Assembly (NCBI GenBank): GCA_024280785.1
Contig: JAJRPK010000207.1
Coordinates: forward strand, 1 to 6,078
Direction of reading: 5' to 3'
DNA length: 6,078 nt
Origin: Gammaproteobacteria bacterium
GTDB lineage: Bacteria; Pseudomonadota; Gammaproteobacteria; Pseudomonadales; UBA7434
Part shown: positions 1 to 4,972 of the stretch, in pieces
Layout of the letters: every line of letters begins with the position of its first letter
Numbering within the stretch: position 1 is the first letter of the stretch
Translations under genes and position numbers: made by a program
The notes under the pieces: generated by a model
What the model was told of the DNA's origin: nothing
The model's input: only the letters and a program-made list of their open reading frames with translations
The model's database searches: none

Positions 1-588
1 CCGAAGAAAATTATCAATTTCACTTTCACTAATTTTAATGTTGCGGATGACGCTGCGTCTTTGGACTTGTTGTATCAACAGATCGCGGCGGATTTTCTCG
101 CGGATGTCGGTGTACGATTCGCCTTGTTTTTCTAGAGACTCTCTAAATTCCGAGGGCGACAGCTTGTTTTGTCGGGCAAGGCGAGCAATGGTTTCACTAA
201 GTTCTTGATCACTAACCCGCAAGCCTATTTTTGCTGCACGTTGCAGTTGCAAACTTTCTAGTATCTGACGTTCTAGCACTTGCTCGTAAAGAATATCGTC
301 GGCTGGCATTGCCGCGTTGCGTTGGCGAATGCTAACTTTTATTTGGTTGATTTGTGTGCGGATATCGCTGGCTAAAACAATATCGTCTTCAACGATAGCG
401 ACTATTTTTTCAATCAATTGGTACTCGGCGCTAACGAAGGAGCTCAATGTTCCCGCGCAGAACGTCAGTAATAGACCTAGCAGAAATTTTTTATAATCAT
501 TAATATTGCCGTGCTTATGACCGCAGTCCTGAGTGGAAAAAATCCTGGATGCGAAAGACCGGTCGCTTAGCGCGTATTGTTTTGCCAT
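1..588 (-). CDS. surA: Periplasmic chaperone / peptidyl-prolyl isomerase SurA, N-terminal 196 residues (cut by window edge)
   Basis: SurA is a periplasmic chaperone that escorts unfolded outer-membrane proteins, LptD among them, to the BAM machinery. The visible 196 codons have no internal stop. Residues 33-54 (KKFLLGLLL up to FVSA) form a signal peptide with likely cleavage after VSA54. The mature start EYQLIEKIVAIVEDDIVLAS resembles the SurA opening (VDKVVAxVNDxVVLxSD). The helical chaperone segment follows, with VLERQILESLQLQ (about 105-117), VSDQELSETIARLARQNKL (about 125-143), and a basic helix ending ISESEIDNFLR at the edge. The parvulin domains and the C-terminal helix would lie outside the window. 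ATG at 588 is the only usual start codon before the hydrophobic core and an in-frame stop lies upstream. A weak AGGG (603-600) precedes it by 11 bases. The n-region of about 32 residues is unusually long. The gene sits 40 bases behind lptD on the same strand, which implies an operon. Family identity is confident. Confidence 0.95.
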   Translation of the reverse strand, partial: MAKQYALSDRSFASRIFSTQDCGHKHGNINDYKKFLLGLLLTFCAGTLSSFVSAEYQLIEKIVAIVEDDIVLASDIRTQINQIKVSIRQRNAAMPADDILYEQVLERQILESLQLQRAAKIGLRVSDQELSETIARLARQNKLSPSEFRESLEKQGESYTDIREKIRRDLLIQQVQRRSVIRNIKISESEIDNFLR

Positions 589-628
589 GTCGTACTTTAC
601 CCTAAGATTTGCGGTTAAAAATTACTGG

Positions 629-3439
629 TTAAAAACTTGTATAACTGGCACCAGCGACTCCGTTCGTGCCATTGGTTTGGCCCGATCTCGACGACAGTGA
701 TCGGTAGCCAAATATTGATTCGTCGAGAATATTTTCAATGGTGTCGCCAATGCCAAACAGGCCTTTTAACTCAATTTGTAAAAATACACTTCTGTCTCTC
801 TCATTGTCGGCACCGCTACTATCGCTGCCGTTGTAAACCAGTCCGTCTCGATAGACCATGCGCAGTTTAATGCAACAGTTATTGTACTCTAACCCCGCCA
901 ATGCTTCGCTACTGCGATCGAGAGATAAATCGTACTGGTAGCGGCCGATTAAACTCCAATGACGGGCAAGTGGTGTGATCAGGCTGATATCGGTTTGTTC
1001 AATGCTCTTTTGCAGAACTGAATTATTGCTGACTCGCTGGCGATAGTGGTAACCAAGGTTAGCAATACTACCACGAGCTTTTTGGTCACGAAAACGGATA
1101 GCGAAGCTGCCTTCTTCGATTTGGTTTTGATTACTGCCCCAAAGAATAGTCCCCAAACTCTGCCAATTTTGTCCTAGCCGTACTTGGGCGTCGCCAATCA
1201 ACGCCGAGGTTTTTTGTCCAATGGGTCGCTGCAGTAGCGTCGTCGATTGGACGCTGGAGTTAGGAATCGATTGTTGGCGTTGGTCCTGAAAGTAAAAGAT
1301 TTGCCCCAACGTCGCTGTCAGCCGTTCGGCACCTTGCGAGTTAAAAATGCGATGGGTGATATAAACGGATACTTGATTGCTGTCCTCTAAGCGGTCGTAG
1401 CCGCTGAATGAACTCTGGCGCGTTAGTTGATAGCGATTGCTGGTTAACTGGCCGGTATCAAATAGGGGAAGCTTGTCTTGAGCAGCGGCATCTCGATAAA
1501 GGTAAAAGATACCGGGTTCAAGCGTGCGGTAAGATCGGTGTCTATATGGTGATTTGTGATCAGTACTGCCGTCAGCGAGTTGCTGGCTAAACGCTTGCCT
1601 TTTCTCAAACACCATTTTGGCATCAATAAACCCTTGTGGCGCGGTGAACGATGGGCTGCTATCAATCTCGTTAGATTTGCTGCTACTGTCTAACGAATAC
1701 TGTAGATGTTGCACGCCTATCGATGGTGTGAGGTGGATGCCGCCCCAGCGCATAGGAAAATTGATATTGAGTTCGCCGAAGCTGCGGTTGCCATCGGTGA
1801 GCTCATCGTGTTTAAAAGCTGTGTGTCTGATGCTCGCATTGCCGCCTACGCGAAAGGGTGCGCCGGGTGATTGGTAGGCCAGCCAGAGTTCAGGCGTAGT
1901 TTCGAATGGGCGACTTTCGTTAGAGGCATTATCGTCGATCGTTTGGTACTGCTGAATTTTTATACCGGCTTGCCAGAGGTCGTTAATGTATTGAAGCGAG
2001 GCTTTTTGGCTGAGATGGGTGGTCCGGCTAACCGATAAACTGGTGGTGTTTAAATCGCGCAAATAATCGTTATCGCTGACGCGAGTGTAGTCGATACTGC
2101 TCAATATATTACGGCCAATCTTACCGCGCTCTTTAATGTCGACGACCCAGCGTTGAGTTGAGTCACCTTTACCGGACTGCGCGAGTTCGTCGCCATATAA
2201 AGTGTCGTTGTCAATATAAGCGCTGCTGATAGTCCATTTGTCAAAAGGATTTAACCACCTTAATTCTGCTTCGGTTATGTAGCCACGATCAGCGCTATAG
2301 CGCGGGGCGAGGGTTGCGTCGGCATTGGGCGCGATATTAAAATAGTAGGGTAATGTGATATCAAATCCGGCATTGGTGTCAGATAGGCTAGGAAATAACA
2401 CGCCAGACTGGCGGGCATCGCCGACCGGGAATCGCGCATAAGGAACATAGGCCACGGGTACACCTTTCACTCTTACTACCGCGTGTTTGGCGCTGCCTTG
2501 ACCAGACTGGTGGTCTATTTTAAGTTCGTTGGCTTGCAGTTGCCATAGATTGCTGCTGGGTTCGCAACGCGTGTAGGTGCCATTTTTAACCGTGATTTGT
2601 TCTTGTGCATTAGTAGTGATCGATTTTGCAGTACCGCGCAGGTGCTGTTGGTGTACGACGTAGTTGGCTTCACGAACCACCGATGTGCGGCCATCCATAT
2701 TGATCGAAGCGGAGCTGCCACCAAAGGCTGCTTCTGTTGTTCTAATGACTACGTTACCGTTCAACTCTACTTGCGTGCTGTTGGTATCATAGCTGACATT
2801 ATCTGCCCGCAATGAGGTGTTGCCCTGTGTGATTAATACATTGTCTGTGAAGGTAGCGATGCCGTCGTTTGCCAGCGAGCTACCGGCACTGGCTTCGATG
2901 GGTTGTCCCGCATCGTTACTGCTGTTTTTGCTTCCATCAGGGTTAAGTGGATTGACGTATTGCCCTCCACAATAAGGCGACTCCAATACGGCAACGGATG
3001 ATTGAATCGATCCGTTAGCCCGCCAATCTTGCTGGGCGAGATTTTGATGCTCTACAGCTTGCACATTGGAGTGAGCGCCGAGATCAACGGCAACGGTCGG
3101 AGCAGAAATGTTTACCCGGTCGGTCGATGAGCGGGCTGTAGTTGTTATTGATGAGCGGGTGGTTGTTATTATAGTTGTTGAGGAACCCGCACGGCAGGAC
3201 CATTTAGCGGGGCCACTTATGGCGATGTTTTTACAGTCCCAGTCAATGGTTTGTTCGGCGCGAGTTGAAATAGTGTGAAATGTTGCTGTAGCCAGAATGG
3301 TTACGATTGCTAGACTTCGCACGATGCTACGTAGCAATGATAACGACGGTAGCAGGAACAAAGGAAACAACGACCCTGATTCTATCGATTCAACTTGGCG
3401 GATAGCCGGGGCTTTACTTGCAGTAACGGTAATAGCCAT
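629..3439 (-). CDS. lptD: LPS-assembly outer-membrane protein LptD
   Basis: LptD, with the lipoprotein LptE, forms the outer-membrane translocon that places lipopolysaccharide in the outer leaflet. The product is 936 residues, close to Pseudomonas LptD and longer than the E. coli protein (about 784). In order: a signal region (about 22-61, cleavage probably near STRA61); a Cys-containing N-terminal stretch (WDC69, WSC82); a Ser/Thr/Arg-rich linker (86-108); PYCGGQYV (155-162); an OstA/LptA-like beta-jellyroll (about 190-330); the conserved segment TYTRCEPSSNLW (288-299); FPVGDARQSG (337-346) and LPYYFNIAPN (363-372) at the barrel entrance; then the barrel, with the adjacent pair Cys855-Cys856 in YNNCCIKLR. 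Cys157 or a nearby N-terminal Cys, Cys292 and the 855/856 pair match the inter-domain disulfides known in the family. A 3' tail of about 25 Ser/Gly-rich residues ends in Phe936. ATG 3439 has only a weak SD; GTG at 3322 (Val40) would give a tidier signal peptide. lptD precedes surA. Confidence 0.97.
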   Translation of the reverse strand: MAITVTASKAPAIRQVESIESGSLFPLFLLPSLSLLRSIVRSLAIVTILATATFHTISTRAEQTIDWDCKNIAISGPAKWSCRAGSSTTIITTTRSSITTTARSSTDRVNISAPTVAVDLGAHSNVQAVEHQNLAQQDWRANGSIQSSVAVLESPYCGGQYVNPLNPDGSKNSSNDAGQPIEASAGSSLANDGIATFTDNVLITQGNTSLRADNVSYDTNSTQVELNGNVVIRTTEAAFGGSSASINMDGRTSVVREANYVVHQQHLRGTAKSITTNAQEQITVKNGTYTRCEPSSNLWQLQANELKIDHQSGQGSAKHAVVRVKGVPVAYVPYARFPVGDARQSGVLFPSLSDTNAGFDITLPYYFNIAPNADATLAPRYSADRGYITEAELRWLNPFDKWTISSAYIDNDTLYGDELAQSGKGDSTQRWVVDIKERGKIGRNILSSIDYTRVSDNDYLRDLNTTSLSVSRTTHLSQKASLQYINDLWQAGIKIQQYQTIDDNASNESRPFETTPELWLAYQSPGAPFRVGGNASIRHTAFKHDELTDGNRSFGELNINFPMRWGGIHLTPSIGVQHLQYSLDSSSKSNEIDSSPSFTAPQGFIDAKMVFEKRQAFSQQLADGSTDHKSPYRHRSYRTLEPGIFYLYRDAAAQDKLPLFDTGQLTSNRYQLTRQSSFSGYDRLEDSNQVSVYITHRIFNSQGAERLTATLGQIFYFQDQRQQSIPNSSVQSTTLLQRPIGQKTSALIGDAQVRLGQNWQSLGTILWGSNQNQIEEGSFAIRFRDQKARGSIANLGYHYRQRVSNNSVLQKSIEQTDISLITPLARHWSLIGRYQYDLSLDRSSEALAGLEYNNCCIKLRMVYRDGLVYNGSDSSGADNERDRSVFLQIELKGLFGIGDTIENILDESIFGYRSLSSRSGQTNGTNGVAGASYTSF
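3125..3169 (-). repeat. Imperfect in-frame tandem repeat in lptD (ITTTRSS / ITTTARSS)
   Basis: Two adjacent units of 21 and 24 bases encode ITTTRSS (residues 91-97) and ITTTARSS (98-105) of LptD. On the plus strand the shared block GATGAGCGGG occurs at 3126 and again at 3150. A third, decayed half-unit (SSTTI, residues 86-90) lies just before them. The repeat falls in the linker between the WSC82 segment and the PYCGG segment, outside the jellyroll and the barrel, so length change there should be tolerated. Whether it varies between strains cannot be told from one sequence. Confidence 0.75.
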
Positions 3440-3575
3440 TAATATTAAAACTCTGAAGACAGCAGTTGGAAATCTTGTGGTTTATTTGCAATCTGTTGAT
3501 GATAAAACATTATGCGGCGGTATTCTAAAGCCTTGCATGTTCTTATGACCGAAATTTGGGCGGTAATATTTTTTT
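3440..3575. promoter_or_regulatory. Divergent intergenic region between lptD (minus) and amgK (plus)
   Basis: These 136 bases must carry the promoters for lptD-surA and for amgK unless transcription enters from further away. On the plus strand a weak sigma70-like pair can be drawn: TTGCAA (3486-3491), a 16-base spacer, then CATTAT (3508-3513). On the minus strand CATAAT is present but has no acceptable -35. A sigma-E type promoter, known for E. coli lptD-surA, was looked for and not found in convincing form. Seven Ts (3569-3575) abut the amgK start, and no good Shine-Dalgarno precedes it. The regulatory role follows from position; the individual elements are weak. Confidence 0.4.
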
Positions 3576-4571
3576 ATGACTGATCGTACAGAGCAATTAC
3601 AGCACTGGGCCGCCGTTCAGTTGCACGCTGTGTTTTTGCCCGCAGCCAGATTCGACCCATCTTTTGAGTTAGCCGTATGGGACATTGTCAGTGGAGACGC
3701 TAGTTTTCGACAGTATTTTCGAACTCGGTTTGAAGGAGCTTCTTACATTCTTATGGATGCGCCACCCGAGCAAGAAGATTCTGCCTCCTTTATCGACGTT
3801 GCCAAGCGATTACAACGGGCCAATATCCGTTCACCACGCATCTATGCCAGCGATCTGGAGTTGGGTTTTTTGTTGTTGGAGGACTTCGGTGATGAGATGT
3901 TGCAATCTCTGTTGCAGTCAGAGGCCGGCCAAGCTCTGTTTGACAGGGTGTTGCCTTTGCTTGCCAATATGTCAGCACAATGCGATTGCAGTGGCTTAGC
4001 TGAGTATTCTGAAGCGAAGCTATATAGTGAATTGGCTTTGTTTCCGGACTGGTATTTAGCTCGAAACCTTGAGATTACTTTATCGCGCCATGAGCAGCTA
4101 CTCTGGGATCAATTATGCGCCTTACTGGTTGCGAGCGCTAAGGCTCAGCCGCAGAGTTTTGTTCATCGCGACTTTCACAGCTGTAATTTGCATGCTTTGG
4201 TTGACGGCAGTACGGGTGTTATAGATTTTCAGGATGCTGTTTATGGCCCTGTTTCTTACGATTTGGTGTCGTGGTTGTGGGATCGGTATATCGTTTGGTC
4301 GCGGTCAGATTTAGAAAAATGGATGCTGCAAGCGCAAGAGCGATTGGCCCCCACCATTGAGTCAGTGGATTGGTTGCGATTTTGTGACTTAATGGGATTG
4401 CAGCGAAACCTAAAAATTATTGGTATCTTCTCGCGGCTACACTATCGAGACAACAAATCGGGTTACTTGGATATGGTGCCTCACTTTTCAGGCTATGTAC
4501 TGGATGTCTTGTCTCGCTACGATGATCTGGAGCGCTATCATTTGATGTTTAAAAGATGGTTGCAGCGCTAA
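3576..4571 (+). CDS. amgK: N-acetylmuramate/N-acetylglucosamine 1-kinase AmgK (APH-family)
   Basis: AmgK phosphorylates MurNAc or GlcNAc on the anomeric hydroxyl in the cytoplasm. In Pseudomonas this feeds MurU, which makes UDP-MurNAc and bypasses the fosfomycin-sensitive de novo route. The 331-residue length suits the family. The N-lobe has SGDASFRQYFRT (39-50), in the nucleotide-loop position, then YILMDAPPEQED (57-68) and a hinge-like FLLLEDFGDEML (98-109). The C-lobe has the Brenner motif FVHRDFHSCNLH (195-206) with catalytic Asp199 and metal-binding Asn204, and GVIDFQDA (214-221) with metal-binding Asp217. YGPVSYDLVSWLWDRY (223-238) is typical of this COG3178 group. All catalytic residues are present, so the enzyme should be active. 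It is divergent from lptD, as in Pseudomonas, but no murU follows. A sugar kinase of this family is certain; the exact substrate is inferred from homology and position. The ATG lacks a clear Shine-Dalgarno, and an overlapping 12-codon ORF (3545-3583) precedes it in another frame. Confidence 0.9.
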   Translation: MTDRTEQLQHWAAVQLHAVFLPAARFDPSFELAVWDIVSGDASFRQYFRTRFEGASYILMDAPPEQEDSASFIDVAKRLQRANIRSPRIYASDLELGFLLLEDFGDEMLQSLLQSEAGQALFDRVLPLLANMSAQCDCSGLAEYSEAKLYSELALFPDWYLARNLEITLSRHEQLLWDQLCALLVASAKAQPQSFVHRDFHSCNLHALVDGSTGVIDFQDAVYGPVSYDLVSWLWDRYIVWSRSDLEKWMLQAQERLAPTIESVDWLRFCDLMGLQRNLKIIGIFSRLHYRDNKSGYLDMVPHFSGYVLDVLSRYDDLERYHLMFKRWLQR

Positions 4572-4610
4572 GTTCCACCTGCCTAGATACGGTTTTTTCT
4601 TGAGCCTTCA

Positions 4611-4680
4611 CTTAAGTGCGGGCAGCGCAAAACGCCGCCGACCCCCAGCTTCATAACCGGCGCACATTTAAGCAATTTTT
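4611..4680 (+). terminator. Long imperfect inverted repeat after amgK, possible terminator
   Basis: CTTAAGTGCG (4611-4620) can pair with CGCAC (4661-4665) plus TTAAG (4668-4672), giving a 10-bp stem with a 2-base bulge. Within the loop, GGCAGCG and CGCCGCC (about 4621-4639) can form a second small stem around CAAAA with one mismatch. A run of five Ts follows at 4676-4680. It lies 40 bases after the amgK stop, where a terminator is expected. The large loop and short T run are not those of a textbook intrinsic terminator, so it could instead be an intergenic repeat element or a processing site. Confidence 0.35.
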
Positions 4681-4717
4681 AATTCCGGAGCATTATTCAA
4701 TTTCCGTTCATTTGTTT

Positions 4718-4747
4718 TTGTTGAACTTATAATACAAATAATATAAT
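4718..4747 (+). promoter_or_regulatory. Candidate sigma70 promoter for the toroid/LRR gene
   Basis: TATAAT occurs at 4742-4747. It is preceded by TTGTTG (4718-4723) at 18 bases or TTGAAC (4721-4726) at 15 bases. Another perfect TATAAT (4728-4733) lacks a good -35. If used, this promoter gives a leader of roughly 220 bases. A closer alternative is TTGTTG (4918-4923) with TATTTA (4942-4947), spacer 18. The tract is so AT-rich that chance matches are likely. Confidence 0.35.
4730..4742 (+). repeat. 13-bp direct repeat TAATACAAATAAT, copy 1
   Basis: This is identical to the sequence at 4901-4913, 171 bases downstream. The copy overlaps the candidate promoter, lying between the -35 and -10 elements. 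It could be a regulator binding site or chance similarity in AT-rich DNA. Confidence 0.6.
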
Positions 4748-4844
4748 ATATTTCATTGTTCCCGATTCTGATAGTCTGATAGGGGACTCAGGAAATTATC
4801 AAATTTTAGTGGATTGGCTGGCTACAGTTTTTGCGGCGATTCAG

Positions 4845-4871
4845 GCGGTGCAGATGGATTCCTCCTACCGC
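4845..4871 (+). other. Possible leader hairpin
   Basis: GCGGT (4845-4849) is complementary to ACCGC (4867-4871). An inner GGA/TCC pairing around TTCC could extend the fold across an internal loop. It would lie in the 5' leader of the toroid/LRR gene if the distal promoter is used. The stem is short and no known riboswitch consensus was recognised. Confidence 0.2.
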
Positions 4872-4890
4872 AAAGAGTCGTATAACAGGC

Positions 4891-4947
4891 ATTAAACCGT
4901 TAATACAAATAATTTATTTGTTGTTGTGCCGTAACGCTAAATATTTA
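4891..4947. promoter_or_regulatory. Cluster of small palindromes upstream of the toroid/LRR gene
   Basis: Three symmetric elements are packed into 57 bases: ATTAA-N4-TTAAT (4891-4904), ACAAATA-N3-TATTTGT (4905-4921), and the perfect palindrome TAAATATTTA (4938-4947). Such sites can bind dimeric repressors or nucleoid proteins. They end 11 bases before the Shine-Dalgarno of the next gene. Function is inferred only from position and symmetry. Confidence 0.3.
4901..4913 (+). repeat. 13-bp direct repeat TAATACAAATAAT, copy 2
   Basis: Second copy of the 13-mer at 4730-4742. It is embedded in the palindrome cluster ahead of the toroid/LRR gene. Confidence 0.6.
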
Positions 4948-4958
4948 ACACGGAATAT

Positions 4959-4965
4959 TAAGGAG
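4959..4965 (+). promoter_or_regulatory. Strong ribosome binding site TAAGGAG deciding a TTG start
   Basis: TAAGGAG is a near-perfect Shine-Dalgarno and ends 7 bases before TTG at 4973. No ATG or GTG exists in frame between the upstream stop (TAA 4946-4948) and the signal peptide, so this site fixes the start of the following gene. Confidence 0.8.
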
Positions 4966-4972
4966 CAATAGT

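Larger units (their letters stand above)
4572..4972. other. AT-rich intergenic region without a convincing gene
   Basis: About 400 bases separate amgK from the toroid/LRR gene. The first 110 hold a short T run (4593-4598) and the inverted repeat at 4611-4672. The remainder is AT-rich, with a candidate promoter near 4718-4747, a possible leader hairpin, a duplicated 13-mer and palindromes close to the next start. No trace of the expected murU start (an ILAAGxGxRMxPLT-like motif) is visible. One reading frame is open from 4725 to a stop at 4893-4895 (56 codons), but it has no upstream ATG and no Shine-Dalgarno, so it was not called. No tRNA-like cloverleaf or insertion-sequence end was recognised. 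Confidence 0.7.

Noticed and set aside
637..2815. Plus- and minus-strand ORFs of 60-86 codons inside lptD (for example 1617-1877 and 2597-2815).
   Set aside because: They are shadows of the lptD frame, with no family resemblance and no ribosome binding sites.
3297..3548. 83-codon plus-strand ORF spanning the lptD 5' end and the divergent intergenic region.
   Set aside because: Most of it is antisense to the LptD signal region, the product resembles no family, and it has no Shine-Dalgarno.
3440..3575. Sigma-E promoter for lptD-surA, as known in E. coli.
   Set aside because: A GAACAT resembling the -35 exists on the minus strand, but no TCTGA-like -10 lies at the required distance.
3685..3999. 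104-codon plus-strand ORF and a 62-codon minus-strand ORF inside amgK.
   Set aside because: Both lie within the well-supported AmgK frame and have no recognisable domain.
4811..4886. CGDSGG in a plus-strand frame, resembling a serine-protease active-site motif.
   Set aside because: The frame is short and stop-bounded, with no catalytic His or Asp context, so the match is coincidental.
4725..4895. Open frame of 56 codons ending NRH-stop in the intergenic region (contains LVDWLATVFAAIQAV).
   Set aside because: It has no start codon with a Shine-Dalgarno, the first half is a translation of AT-rich promoter-like DNA, and no family is recognised.
4780..4900. Possible c-di-GMP (GEMM-I) riboswitch, suggested by CCGCAAAG ahead of an exported-protein gene.
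   Set aside because: The conserved GGCAAACC-type segment and the tetraloop-receptor arrangement are missing; one short match is not enough.
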